NCBI GenBank assembly: GCA_050084985.1
Contig: JBITNC010000001.1
Location: 160,952,001-161,016,000, forward strand
Direction: 5' to 3'
Source of the DNA: Nageia nagi
Taxonomy: Eukaryota; Pinophyta
DNA: 64,000 nucleotides
The notes under the pieces are model-generated. The model was not told the origin of the DNA. It did no database searches and worked only from the letters and a program-made list of their open reading frames with translations. Position 1 is the stretch's first letter. The number at the start of each line of letters is the position of its first letter. Position numbers and translations under genes: made by a program. Below, in pieces: positions 53,201 to 59,871 of the stretch.

Positions 53201-55843
53201 AAGGAACTCTTCCTCTTTAAATAAGCATGTATAAGGCATTTGAATGGCAGTTATCATTTGAAAATCTTGTACTTCTTTCTCACAATATTGATAGCTTATT
53301 GTACATCATATACATGACTTGGTTTTATAAAGGGTGTTGTACACTGTATTAATTGAAGTATGCACAAAACAAATCCTAAGAATGGACTAACAGAATCATG
53401 ATGGTAATTCATTACTTCAAGGAGAAACCTATTTATACCAGGAAGATATTGCCCTGACATATGAGAATGACAGTTAAAGATAATTACAAATTCTACTAAT
53501 TCAATATTGTTCAGAAGCATCAATAACAAGCTTCCTTCATGACAATTATGGGAAATCATATGTAGAAAGTAAATGCAAATAAAAAGAAATGATAAAAGCC
53601 GCAAGACATTGGTGTAGTGGTAAGGGCTCTTGGTCTCCTTTGGGAGGTCATGGGTTCCAATCCCACAAGCCAAGAGAGGAAGCTATACCCATGTGGAGGG
53701 GTAATAAAGGAAGTGGTAAAACCTGAGGTGCTCGTAGTGGCCGACCAAGTTTTCCTACACAGTAGGTTATAAGGACTCCCCATTACACGCACATGGATAT
53801 AGATTCTTCGGATGTTTACCCTAACATTTTTGGGAGAGAGATGTTATGGTAGAAGACCTAGGTGAGCAAAAGTCGGATTAATCCTGTCTGTAGAAGGTCG
53901 GGAGGGGCATGGTGATAGACAAGAACCTCCTACAACCGTAGCAAGGTAAATCTATTTAACTTTCTTTTGCTTCTTAGAATGCACCTAGGTTTTTGAATTG
54001 CCCTGTAGGCGAATGGAAAGACAAAAACCATGGTGGGAACTCTTTTCCCAGGAGGCAAAAATTGATACGGGGCCCCCATTGCAGAAAACATGGGAACCAA
54101 ATGGGAAGCTTCATCTAAAAGTCCCACAAACAGTTACAGATCAGACAACGGAAAGAGGGCGACTAAGCTTAATTGGCAAAGTACAGAGAGCTAGGCCAAA
54201 TATAGATGATGTGTGGAGGTGGGCGAAGTTCAAACGGAAATTGAGAGGAAGTTTGGATATAATAGCCTTACCAAATGACTATTTGCTCTTTGTTTTCGGG
54301 AATGAAGAAGATCGAAATGAAATTCTAAGCTCTGGTTGGTTCATAGGCAACAGGGGACTATTCCTGGAGAGATGGCAGCCCGGATTTGACCCGACTAAAG
54401 CACAAATTTTGAGAGCACCAATCTAGGTTACACTACCCAACCTCCCGTTTGACCTTTGGCACCAAAGGTTTTTGAAGGAATTGGAAATTCCTTTGGAAGA
54501 TTTATCAAAACAGATGATGTAACAAAAGCTCGAACACGAATGATATCAGCTCGATTTTGTGTCATGGTAGAATTTGGGGAGAAACTCCCAACATCTATCA
54601 CTCTAGAAGCAGGGACGAGAGATTTTGAAGAAGAAATTAAGTATGAACCAAATAACTGCTTATGCTCCCTATGTAATCAGGTTGGTCGCATTGTGAGAGT
54701 GTGCCCAAAGAGAGTGCTATAGGATGAAAAAGAATGGAGACCGAAACCACCCCAGAAGGAACCATATATTGAAGAAGAAATGGAGGAGAATGACCCAAAG
54801 GAAGGTGAGATCACCCTAAACAAACTATGGAGAATAAGACAAGTAGGCTAGAAGATGGCAAGACAGTGCAAGGCACTAATGATCATGCTACGGGGGCTGA
54901 AAATAACCCTCCGACCAATGAAAATCCATCAAACCTACAGTTGAAACTATCCACCTCAGTATGGATCTTGATCGTTTTCAAAATGAGGAATGGCAAACGG
55001 TGAAAAGTAGAAAGAATAAAGCCAGTCCAACTCAATCCAATGACACTACAGGTAAAGAAACCTATCAAAGAGTACTACATAGTACTTCGAAGAAACTTGA
55101 TATAGGACAAAGACATGTTGGACGACCAAGTGAAGGAGAACTCAAAGAATTAGAGACTGCAAAGGAAGTTGCTGATGGAAAACAAGCAACACTCAAAGGC
55201 TTTGGAAGAGGATTCTTCCTCAAAACTAAGAAGAAATGAGGTGATAATCTACAGGCTATGAGTTTTGTAGCAGATTCACTCAGAGAATTGTTGATTCACA
55301 CAGTAACAGATTTAAATCCTGAGATTGATAATTATCTAACTGTGGCAGCATGTGAAAGGGTGGTATGAACAGGAACCAATGGAGAAAGCTGATAACTCGT
55401 AGCCCATAGTTCTCTTCTCATCTAAAGGAGAAACTTTGTGATAGTTTTTGTCTCAAATGTAACTCTGCTGAATATCTATCATCATGTATATATAGGTTTT
55501 GGGGCACTGTTTTCTGGAAAACCCGCTCTTCTTTTTTACCCTCACTAAAAAAAAATGATTAAAACTTCATGATGATGCAAACACAGAAATAACAAAAATC
55601 GGCATTATGAAAACAGCATAAGCTAGCAATTCTGTTTGATGGATAAGTAAACAATGCAGTTTTAATCAACATAAATAGCATCTTAATGATCTTTTAATTT
55701 ATTAGCAATGAAGCTAAGAATTTGTGGCACAGTAATTGCAAGAGTTTACCACAAACCTGAAATAGTTTATTTGAAGATATTCCACAATATGTCTGAAGCA
55801 AATATGCAAGTGACCTTTGTGGTTTTCCAAGAACATCACAAGC
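20256..55843 (-). CDS. RRP6L3: RRP6-like 3 / EXD2-type 3'-5' exonuclease, 5'-partial gene
   Basis: Host gene in at least seven exons: 55843-55757, 50921-50801, 45440-45238, 45149-45090, 21420-about 21153, 21109-20884 and 20766-20268. Phases agree at every junction, giving about 488 residues. Order: Exo II region ([11 protein letters not shown]), [10 protein letters not shown] and the Exo III box [10 protein letters not shown] with the DEDDy tyrosine and aspartate; an HRDC-like helical part (LCAWRDSM joined to [20 protein letters not shown]); and a Zn-binding HNH-like domain ([30 protein letters not shown]). This architecture is that of EXD2 and of plant RRP6L3, hydrolytic exonucleases trimming RNA or DNA 3' ends. 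The Exo I half and the start lie beyond 64000. The exons are free of stops, unlike all other coding sequence here. The family assignment is firm; the RRP6L3 symbol is from memory of plant homologues. Confidence 0.85.
20268..20766 (-). CDS. RRP6L3: RRP6L3-like exon: HNH-like domain
   Basis: Acceptor TTAAAG before GTATCTTCG (exon edge 20766). The single first base completes the tryptophan codon split with the previous exon, giving [19 protein letters not shown]. It carries the C-X2-C pair CVGCG, conserved [15 protein letters not shown], and CVDCHEIAH with the second cysteine pair and histidine. Reading through the end gives ELEL then VWI and a stop at 20256, but TTG is followed by GTATGG, a good donor. 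The family normally continues after this helix, so the splice at 20268 is preferred and a further exon is expected. Confidence 0.9.
20884..21109 (-). CDS. RRP6L3: RRP6L3-like exon: start of zinc domain
   Basis: 226 nt. It begins in [20 protein letters not shown] and ends [27 protein letters not shown], the part of EXD2-like proteins that precedes the HNH-like fold (NC...LC.CDR.K...W). The donor is GTTGGCTAAG after position 20884. The acceptor TTTGGAAG before ACATTAAGG is the only one that keeps the frame. Confidence 0.85.
21153..21420 (-). CDS. RRP6L3: RRP6L3-like exon: HRDC-like region
   Basis: Acceptor TTTGGCAG before GCCAGATTAG is clear. The encoded [20 protein letters not shown] continues directly from CAWRDSM of the previous exon and forms the helical HRDC-like segment typical of RRP6 and EXD2 proteins. 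The right splice site is uncertain: a donor after ACAG at 21153 gives an intron of only 43 bp, while upstream GT sites at 21176 and 21182 keep the same phase with introns of 67 and 73 bp. Confidence 0.8.
21421..22782. other. Intron sequence without recognisable elements
   Basis: The 3' end of the 23.7-kb intron. AT-rich, with no protein motif and no obvious repeat apart from a duplicated TAGAGACCTAAATT (about 22682 and 22795) next to the LTR start. Confidence 0.5.
22783..23404 (+). repeat. 5' LTR of the LARD-like element
   Basis: Starts TGTAGGAAACT. Its TATA region is TCTATATAAAGCAAAGAGC at 22993. It is interrupted at its right end by the next element. Confidence 0.65.
23374..23477. repeat. 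52-bp tandem duplication across a nested junction
   Basis: Positions 23374-23425 and 23426-23477 are near-identical (GTTACTCAATCCTATACTAC ... CCAATTTGTGTG). Each copy contains the end of the LARD-like LTR and the first about 20 bp of the inserted LTR, so the duplication arose after the insertion. It makes the true left edge of the inner element ambiguous (23405 with CG, or 23457 with TG). Confidence 0.85.
23457..25331 (+). repeat. 5' LTR with a nested solo LTR
   Basis: Ends TGTAATGTTCCC and GGAACATTACA. Without the nested insert and one target copy it is about 1070 bp. It lacks about 78 bp present in the partner near 29063-29140. Confidence 0.85.
24192..24991 (-). mobile_element. Solo LTR, 800 bp, with perfect TTAGA target duplication
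   Basis: The partner LTR reads GGGTTAGAGGCCCTAGC without interruption (31204). Here TTAGA stands on both sides (24187-24191, 24992-24996) of a segment that begins TGTGATGTACC and ends GGGGACATTACA. Read on the minus strand it starts TGTAATGTCCCC like the other LTRs in the window, so that orientation is likely. Confidence 0.9.
25333..25343 (+). other. Primer binding site
   Basis: TGGTATTAGAG directly after the 5' LTR, one change from the initiator methionine tRNA type TGGTATCAGAG. Confidence 0.85.
25455..26735 (+). pseudogene. gag of plus-strand gag-protease element
   Basis: Broken frames. The N-terminal part (25455-25721) is charged ([17 protein letters not shown]). The capsid part has [36 protein letters not shown] and [18 protein letters not shown]. 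This is the Ty3/gypsy retrotrans_gag type, which assembles the particle. A degenerate knuckle ([20 protein letters not shown]) follows near 26750. Confidence 0.8.
26740..27518 (+). pseudogene. Zinc knuckle remnant and protease
   Basis: The frame 26708-27109 contains [18 protein letters not shown] and then [20 protein letters not shown], the aspartic protease loop. A frameshift near 27100 leads to 27048-27518 with [40 protein letters not shown] and a C-terminal tail of about 90 residues not seen in standard proteases. That frame ends at 27518 and no pol follows. Confidence 0.8.
27519..28953 (+). other. Non-coding module replacing pol
   Basis: Occupies the position where RT and integrase should be. 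It includes the repeat-rich part at 27820-28560 and a 3' part (TATGCTTATTTGTAAGACAT, GAAAGATAACAATGATG) that matches the outer element at 5830-5870. It is likely a packaging or structural RNA region of the non-autonomous family, by inference. Confidence 0.6.
27820..28560 (+). repeat. Degenerate GGGCTGCATTTCTG repeat tract
   Basis: Many loose copies of a 15-25 bp unit: AGGGCTGCATTCCTG, GAGGTTGCATTTCTG, TGGGACTGCACTTCT, TGGGCTGCACATTTC, TGGGCTGTACTTCTC, AGGGCTGTATTGGAG, GACTGCTGCATTTTG. Frames across it give hydrophobic Met/Val/Thr-rich peptides, an effect of the repeat. Confidence 0.6.
28954..31600 (+). repeat. 3' LTR with a nested solo LTR
   Basis: Starts TGTAATATCCCC and ends GGGACATTACA. 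It is interrupted at 29685-31136; the LTR proper is about 1190 bp. Confidence 0.85.
29685..31136 (+). mobile_element. Solo LTR, 1452 bp, with CAATT/CAGTT target duplication
   Basis: Ends TGTAATGTCCCC and GGCTCATCACA. The flanks CAATT (29680-29684) and CAGTT (31137-31141) differ by one base; the uninterrupted partner LTR has CAGTT at the site (24112). Related to the fragment at 506-1502. The strand is taken from the better match in that copy and is not proven. Confidence 0.85.
31601..34385. other. Internal region of the LARD-like element, left part
   Basis: AT-rich, with scattered short frames and no recognised domain. Purine-rich and A-rich runs are frequent. Words such as 'tgggcattcttggac' and 'aatgctaatgttttggcc' near 32400-32490 recall the LTR text near 36600, suggesting internal duplication. 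Confidence 0.4.
34386..34845. other. Probable mitochondrial DNA insertion (NUMT)
   Basis: Composition and wording change abruptly: a run of GGCTTGCTTGCTAGCTTGC, ACCCCTTATCGGGGGTGCC, CCCCCTATATAGAGAGTAAA and GAATGGTCGGTGGCTTTACA, then short duplications and GGGCAGGGCATCTCTCTC. This style is typical of gymnosperm and other plant mitochondrial intergenic DNA. No mitochondrial gene is included. The identification rests on resemblance only. Confidence 0.45.
34846..36163. other. Internal region of the LARD-like element, right part
   Basis: AT-rich. A frame of 203 codons is open on the plus strand (35660-36271) but is Ile/Lys/Leu-rich without motif and runs into the LTR, so I do not call it a gene. 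A small GAAGCACCAA.. and AACGCTAATGTTCTAG repeat lies at 35370-35480. Confidence 0.4.
36164..36895 (+). repeat. 3' LTR of the LARD-like element
   Basis: Starts TGTAGAAACTTC after the polypurine-like tract. TATA region CTTTATAAAGCAAAGAGAC at 36361. It ends near TATGACA, where the partner has TACTACA. Confidence 0.6.
36896..37450. repeat. Spacer with a three-copy 33-37 bp tandem repeat (37022-37112)
   Basis: AAACAGAACAGCAAATACAT, AAACAGAACAGGGAATACAT and AAACAGAGCAACAAATACAT begin successive units at 37022, 37055 and 37092. The rest of the interval is intron sequence without recognised content. Confidence 0.7.
38202..38510 (+). other. Open frame inside LTR copy 1
   Basis: 102 codons ([38 protein letters not shown]). 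The same frame stays open in copy 2 (39326 onward) despite many substitutions and one in-frame difference. It could be a remnant of a protein-coding stretch captured by the LTR, or chance in a G+C-rich block. No known domain is recognised. Confidence 0.25.
39326..39760 (+). other. Open frame inside LTR copy 2
   Basis: The counterpart of 38202-38510, extended to 144 codons because the stop is lost. It differs mostly by single residues ([16 protein letters not shown] compared with [16 protein letters not shown]). Function unknown; the shared opening is the only evidence. Confidence 0.25.
39958..40732. other. Intron sequence, nothing recognised
   Basis: AT-rich, with repeated AACTC(A/T)..AAAACTT words between 40020 and 40190. 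No domains. Confidence 0.45.
40733..42575 (+). repeat. LTR-like sequence beginning TGTGCCCGCACAA
   Basis: Its first about 60 bp (TGTGCCCGCACAA, CCCCAAAATTTTTGC, GGCTAAGGCAATA) match the minus-strand sequence running left from 47824. Most of it is the tandem array at 41221-42560. The right edge is uncertain. I interpret it as one LTR of an undescribed family. Confidence 0.5.
41221..42560 (+). repeat. Six tandem promoter-like repeat units
   Basis: Units of about 190-270 bp start near 41221, 41480, 41668, 41881, 42074 and 42342. The recurring order is: ATTGGACC, TTGACACATGTCA (with variants), a TATA-like box (CTATAAAAG, CTATATAAG, CTATAAATA, CTATATATG, CTATAAATA, CTTTAAATG), CATTTGCACATCA, AAGGTCTTGAAATTTCAA and GGTGCGCCTAGCC. 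Divergence between units is high. Confidence 0.7.
42582..43053 (+). other. Unidentified coding-like fragment
   Basis: Two overlapping frames (42582-42854, 42808-43053) give a hydrophilic protein rich in Lys, Glu and Ser ([39 protein letters not shown]). It follows the LTR-like array immediately and may be the start of its internal region. No domain recognised. Confidence 0.3.
43054..45089. other. Intron sequence, nothing recognised
   Basis: AT-rich and T-rich. It includes the 5' end of the 23.7-kb intron next to the donor GTAAGTTAC at 45081-45089. No gene, element or array identified. Confidence 0.5.
45090..45149 (-). CDS. RRP6L3: RRP6L3-like 60-bp exon
   Basis: Twenty codons, [20 protein letters not shown], between acceptor TTTTACCAG and donor GTAAGTTAC, phase 0 at both ends. 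'LCAWRD' is the start of the HRDC-like segment in RRP6-type proteins. An 88-bp intron separates it from the exon to its right; the 23.7-kb intron follows. Confidence 0.9.
45238..45440 (-). CDS. RRP6L3: RRP6L3-like exon after the exonuclease domain
   Basis: Acceptor AAGTGCAG before ATGAGGATGC; donor CCGAAG before GTAAGATT. 203 nt, whose first two bases complete an aspartate codon with the G of the preceding exon. It encodes the linker SPSLFEEV-like region: [20 protein letters not shown] then [20 protein letters not shown]. Upstream in-frame codons (MKMLWISA) are excluded because they lack phase and conservation. Confidence 0.88.
45767..46156. repeat. About 195-bp tandem duplication
   Basis: 45767-45957 and 45958-46156 share ATTTATAAAATATT(T/C)GAGTTTT, GTCGTCAAATACTCTC, TTTTCCAACTATGGTT, CCCTTCACATAT and AATCCATGTTTCTTAACAAT. 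The second copy has a short extra piece near 46045. It sits inside the 5.4-kb intron. Confidence 0.8.
46157..46860. other. Intron sequence, nothing recognised
   Basis: AT-rich, without motif or repeat that I can support. Confidence 0.45.
46861..47824 (-). repeat. Inverted relative of the TGTGCCCGCACAA LTR
   Basis: On the minus strand from 47824: TGTGCCCGCACAAG, ACCCAAAAATAAAAG, CCTATTTTTGCTTAGGCAAT, aligning with the start of 40733-42575. The remainder contains its own loose repeats (AAGGTTAAAGATGCT at 46922 and 47267). The two copies face each other across 7.1 kb, so they are separate insertions and not one element. Confidence 0.5.
48300..50310 (+). mobile_element. LINE relic: endonuclease and C-terminal finger, RT missing
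   Basis: Part 1 (about 48506-49250) resembles a LINE apurinic endonuclease: [10 protein letters not shown], then [14 protein letters not shown] (the GDFNART box, altered), then in other frames [13 protein letters not shown] and VDYI-like [15 protein letters not shown]. Part 2 (49608-49860) is the C-terminal Cys/His finger and tail: [29 protein letters not shown], and [11 protein letters not shown]. The interval between them is far too short for an RT domain and shows none. A T-rich tail is near 50300. It is distantly similar in type to the RT relic at 1958-2858, which could be the same LINE family. Confidence 0.7.
50801..50921 (-). CDS. RRP6L3: RRP6L3-like exon: Exo III motif
   Basis: Acceptor TTTTTTTACTGCAG before CGTGCGGATTGG; donor CTGG before GTATGC. 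Forty codons plus one base: [20 protein letters not shown] then [15 protein letters not shown] is the Exo III signature (tyrosine and last catalytic aspartate) of DEDDy exonucleases, and R-A-D-W-R-R/L-RPL is the family hallmark before it. Confidence 0.92.
50922..51558. other. Intron sequence, nothing recognised
   Basis: AT-rich left end of the 4.8-kb intron. Confidence 0.5.
51559..52440. repeat. Diverged tandem duplication of about 440-460 bp
   Basis: 51559-51991 and 52021-52440 follow the same order of words: GAAGATATCAT, AATAGGG, TTCCA(C/A)CAATCCACATTATCC, TAGGTCAG..CAAGTTCAC, AAATAAACA(T/C)CTTGAAA(C/T)AC, GTCATCA(A/G)GAT(T/A)GTTT and GGAA(G/T)GTAATATGTC. It is clearly older than the duplication at 45767. 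Confidence 0.75.
52441..53586. other. Intron sequence, nothing recognised
   Basis: AT-rich, no motif. Confidence 0.45.
53599..53680 (+). promoter_or_regulatory. tRNA-like internal pol III promoter (SINE head)
   Basis: Box A TGGTGTAGTGGTA (53610-53622) fits TGGCNNAGTGG. Box B GGTTCCAATCC (53653-53663) fits GGTTCGANTCC and sits in a perfect T-arm-like hairpin TGGG-TTCCAAT-CCCA. The acceptor stem does not pair and the anticodon arm is poor, so it is a tRNA-derived SINE head and not a tRNA gene. Confidence 0.75.
53998..55239 (+). pseudogene. LINE ORF1 (DUF4283 plus zinc knuckle), frameshifted
   Basis: Frame 1 (53998-54426) holds the RNA-binding DUF4283 core: [13 protein letters not shown]-like [40 protein letters not shown], and [19 protein letters not shown]. 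Frame 2 (54456-54722) continues with [24 protein letters not shown] and a CX2C knuckle [18 protein letters not shown] in which the histidine is lost. The C-terminal basic tail (54961-55239) is open and ends [11 protein letters not shown]. At least two frameshifts and a stop break it. ORF1 protein would coat LINE RNA. Confidence 0.8.
55757..55843 (-). CDS. RRP6L3: RRP6L3-like exon: Exo II region
   Basis: Twenty-nine codons, [20 protein letters not shown] then GISSNKLFQ, phase 0 at both ends. Acceptor CTGCTTTTCAG, donor CAG before GTTTGT. The 'SLAYLLQ.YCG...NK..Q' block joins directly to RADWRLRPL in the next exon. It is the first exon visible; those encoding the N-terminal part and the Exo I DxE motif were not found up to 64000. 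Confidence 0.92.
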
Positions 55844-57496
55844 CTGAAAAGCAGGAAATTCATGTGGAAGCAAAAGAACGTTAACAAAACACAAGAACAT
55901 GGCCGTGCAACAGATCAATTGCATAAGTGTATCAAAATAGTGCCAGATTAAGTTTTGAAAGAAAATACAATAACAATTTGCAGAATTCTAACATAATGTG
56001 GAATCCTTAATTTAAGAACAATTAACATAAAAAATATGTTACACAGTAATGGACAGCTCATAAACGTTGAAACAGTAATGGATACCCATTATGGTGTCAT
56101 CACTATCAAATTTCAAGCTACATTCTTCCTAAAACAGTAATAAATATTGTCTTGTATCTCCTTCTCCATCAAACATTTCAAATGTTGGAGATTTGTAATC
56201 TTGATGAAGACGAGCATTTTGAATTTTTACAGAAAAAGGATTTTAACTAAGTTTTTTTAAGAGTAATGTGGATTACTCTTTAATTTCATAGATATTATTT
56301 CAGCCTAGTTTGATTCAATATTTTTCTCAATTATGATATTTCTAAATTTGCTTGTGCCCCTGAAGCGAGTGAAGTTGAACTTTGAACATTTTGTGTATTC
56401 TGATTACTTTGAGTATTTTATCTGTGTTGCAAAAAATGTTGGTAGTCCTCCATAGTATTTCTTGGAAGAATATTTCAATCAAATTTGGATGAGATCATGA
56501 AGTCATGATGCACTGAGGTTTTGACAAAGCTTTGGATCAAGTAGGGTTCTTCTGGATTTCTGATAACTTTTCATAAGGGTTTTAACGAATTACTAGGTTC
56601 ACCAAAAAAGGAAGGTTTGGGGGAGGGTTTTAGAGTGGGTAGGGTTTTTCAATCTTAAGAGAAATCTTGACAAATTCTAGGGTTTTGGTCAAAAATATTT
56701 TTCGCATTTGGTTCACCATCACCAAATTGTAGAGACAAAATAAAGAACAATGTATTAAAAAAATTGAAGTAAATATATTTATTTATGTCTACAAAATATT
56801 GCACTCTAGAGATCTAACAAATAGGATATTGCAAATTGACAACTTATATGGATGATGAGGAATTGGAAGCTTTTTGGTGCATAACTTGTGTTCCTAGGGG
56901 GCAAACCTTGTAGCCGATGCGGATAATTCTAAAGATGATGATTCTGAAAAATGATAATTTTGAAGATGACAATTCTGAAGATTATTCTACCGAAGTTGAA
57001 ACTAGAATTGATATGTAGGCAATCCAAAGAGACCAAGTTAAATTGCGATCGTTGCCAAGGTTTTGAACCATAACGTCCATATTTTGGGACTGCAATGCTT
57101 AAGTGCTAGACATTGTGGGCGTAGGTGTCAAAATGTTAGGCATTCGAGGTTGTAGAAAAGTTAGGCATTCTAGCCTAAACCTAAGTTGCATGAAATGTGG
57201 AAATGTTTTCAAGTTTCTGAAACGGGAATGTCTAGAAATGTGAACCCTCCAAAATGGGTATGCCGAAGGAAATGGGGTGTGTGTGTATAAAATACTACAT
57301 TAACTTGCAAAAAATAAGAATGATACTAACATTTTAGAAGGAACACCATATCTAAATTAGCCCCCATAGATGATTACATGATGCAAAATCCAAAATAAGC
57401 CTTTTATAGATGAGGCTTTACATCCAAAATCAGCCTTTATACATGAGGTCATATGTGCTGGAAATGAAATAAAACATGAGCTAAAGACAAGCACAA
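55844..57496. other. Intron or upstream sequence, nothing firm
   Basis: AT-rich. A small repeat of GATGATGATTCTGAA / GATGACAATTCTGAA lies at 56930-56985. No exon of the host gene was recognised. Confidence 0.45.
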
Positions 57497-57956
57497 TTAC
57501 ATATTATCCTCATCCTCATTAACAAAAATAGAACAAGATGTTTGTTCAATAAAATTAGATCTTGGATTGGAAGAAGCAAGAGAGAGATCCAAGTCTACGT
57601 TTTCTACATCCAGATCCCAATATTTAGGAGGTCCATTTGTACATTCTTCATCCCTACAAGAGACAAGGCATAGGTTTGAATGGACATATACAAGACCCTC
57701 AACCTTATGTGATCCCAACTTATTCCGCTTTATAGAATAAATAAAACCATAAGTGCTCCAATTCCATTCCATTGATGAAGAGCTTGCCACTTGCGAATTT
57801 ATGATAGAATACAACTAGCAATGTTTTGAAAATATACACCATTTTTCCATGACAAGTCCACAATTTAATCGAGTGAATGGTCCTCCTCTCATACAAAAAT
57901 GATATGCTTGCAAAATCCTCCAATCCAATAGCAAAACAAGCAAATTCTTCCCTCAA
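57497..57956 (-). pseudogene. hAT transposase C-terminal dimerisation region, relic
   Basis: Two minus-strand frames. The upstream one (57956-57720) gives REEFACFAIGLEDFASISFL then YERRTIHSIKLW. The downstream one (57814-57497) gives SQVASSSSMEWNWSTYGFIY, SIKRNKLGSHKVEGLVYVHS and NL. 'SQ.ASSS..E.NWS.Y..IHS.KRN.L....A..LVYVH.NL' is the hallmark of plant hAT C-termini. A frameshift separates the halves and the catalytic part is not visible, so only the end of a dead DNA transposon remains. Confidence 0.8.
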
Positions 57957-58429
57957 TTCAGTTTTTTATATTTATAGAAGCGTCCATACTTTTCCCAAGT
58001 GAGCAAAGGTGTCCAAAAATTGGAGAAGAATTTAAATTATTTCATCTCAAGTAAAATATATTAACATTCATACTTTTCCAAAGTGAGAAACGTGCGAGAA
58101 TACACCCAAAACAACATCTACAAATCGTAAAACTTTTCAATGGCATTTCCCACGACGTTTCCGAATCGTGAAACGTTTCAATGTTGTTTTGTACCTATAC
58201 CAGCATTTTGGGAAGTTTTTGGTTCTGGTACGGGCCTCCAAAGGGTGTTTCCTACAACTTAGGCCTAAACGCTCGTTTGGCCTACGCTTCACTCCTTCCA
58301 CTACTTGGTTGATTATGATGATATTACCATGTTTATGGAAGATGACCTTGCATTATTGCTTTCTTCTTGTGATAAATCGTGATGATGATTGCTTATGCTT
58401 ATTCCATGTCTAAAATGAACATTTGGGAA

Positions 58430-58643
58430 TGTTTTATAAAGGTTTCACAAATTTGATTTTGAGTTCACCTAGATGGACCCACTTAAAACAATGTCCATAA
58501 AGATAATGCTAAATTACAGGGAATCACTCAAGTAATTTCAAAATTACCCCAAATGGATCCAAAGTTAACACTTTACATAAATCAAATAAAACACTTAAAT
58601 AACTATATCTTAAATAGCCATAATGCAAATTTAGACATTTACA
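58430..58643 (-). repeat. LTR fragment related to the LARD-like element
   Basis: Minus strand from 58643: TGTAAATGTCTAAATTTGC, GGCTATTTAAGATA, GTGTTTTATTTGATTTATGT and AAAGTGTTAA, matching the start of the LTRs at 22783 and 36164. Similarity fades near 58430. Confidence 0.6.
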
Positions 58644-59371
58644 CTACCTAATTGTCATCTAGTTGTCAAAACAAAGAGAATATATAAGACATAGGTCACC
58701 AAACAACTAAAAATGATAATTACAATCAATAATTGATTCCTTTTTCGGACTTAATCCTTTTTTCATCTAATTTAGAACTAAAATAACCATAGCTCTGAAG
58801 TGAGGGATCAAGTTGACACTTGCACAAATGAGACCCTTTGGAGATTTCTACAATAATCCACCCTCACAAACCTAGAGCGTGATGATATTTTGATACGCAA
58901 AAGGGCAAATGCAGGAGCCTTCAATGTCAACGATGCCAATCTTGCCAACTTCAATTGTGGCTATCAAGCTTAACCTTCAACAAACAGCTGCAAAAATTGA
59001 AAAATCATGATCGACAAGCTATCGACAACCTTCAAGAAAAAATTGTACAAGGGAATATATCAACAATTTATTGAGAAGAAATCGACATTTTAATACTATA
59101 TACAAATATACAAAAATATTTAAGTATAGTATACAAAAATTCCAATTATAAATAAGTTCTTGTAAATTTGGTGCTTGATTATTTTTGGTCCTTTCTTAAT
59201 TTATCATATTTTTCCAACTGTTTTTGATATTTCAAATAAATTGGCAAATTCACATCGAATTTAGAAAAATCATTTTTGGAGTTTATCACAATTTTCTACA
59301 TATTTTGGCAACTCTACTTCAACTCCTACTCATTGAAGACAACTCACACATAATTATCAAATCCAAATGGT
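58644..59371. other. No gene recognised
   Basis: AT-rich, between an LTR fragment and a truncated gag-protease element. It may include the lost 3' end of the latter. Confidence 0.4.
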
Positions 59372-59806
59372 CTAGATGAAGGTCATATAGATCATCTCTC
59401 GAATCGTTGTCATAGAATCTTGCCCAACGTCAGGTGCCAAGCCTTCCTTATGCCCAACGTTGAGTGCCAAACTCCCTTCTTTTCCAACGTGGGGTGCCAA
59501 ACTTCTCCCATGCCCCTCCCTTATGCCCAACGTTGAGTGCCAAGCTCCCTTCTTGTCTAACATGGGGTGCCAGGCTCCTTCTTCACTGGAAGTTTCATGC
59601 CATATATCCCTCAACCCCAACGTTGCATTGCTTTGCTCTTTTTCTTCTTCATGGTGAGTCCAAATTACTTCCAACCTTTTGTTGGTGACTTGTGGGCATT
59701 TGTCCTTGATTCCTTGTAAGGTATGAGTCTTGCCATCAATCTCGAAACTCATAGTCAGATTCCTGTAATTGGTGTGAATATCACCCAATTCAAACAACCA
59801 TTGCAT
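59372..59806 (-). pseudogene. Protease C-terminus with a repetitive tail
   Basis: 144 codons. It begins MQWLFELGDIHTNYRNLTMSF, the strand after the protease core, then runs into imperfect repeats: KKGAWHSTLGI, KEGSLALNVGH, KEGLAPDVG. The DNA repeat (GCCCAACGTTGAGTGCCAA and variants, 59425-59580) resembles the ACGTTGG repeats of the LTRs, so the tail may be LTR-type repeat captured in frame. Confidence 0.6.
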
Positions 59807-59871
59807 GCCAAAAATTATATGAGGATGCCATCAAGTCGATACACATAAAAATTCTCCCTCACTGTGTAGCT

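Larger units (their letters stand above)
53587..55564 (+). mobile_element. Chimeric retroposon: tRNA-like head, LINE ORF1, A-tail
   Basis: A tRNA-type pol III promoter (53599-53670) stands at the left end, a DUF4283-type LINE ORF1 follows (53998-55239), and the unit ends with an A9 run at 55546-55554. AAATGATAAAAG (53587-53598) on the left and AAATGATTAAAAC (55553-55565) on the right look like a target duplication with a single indel. No ORF2 (endonuclease/RT) is present. It is either one chimeric non-autonomous retroposon or a SINE next to an unrelated ORF1 fragment. It lies inside the 4.8-kb intron on the strand opposite to the gene. Confidence 0.6.

Noticed and set aside
53599-53680. Genuine tRNA gene
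   Set aside because: Box A and box B fit, but the acceptor stem does not pair and the anticodon arm is poor; a SINE head explains it better.
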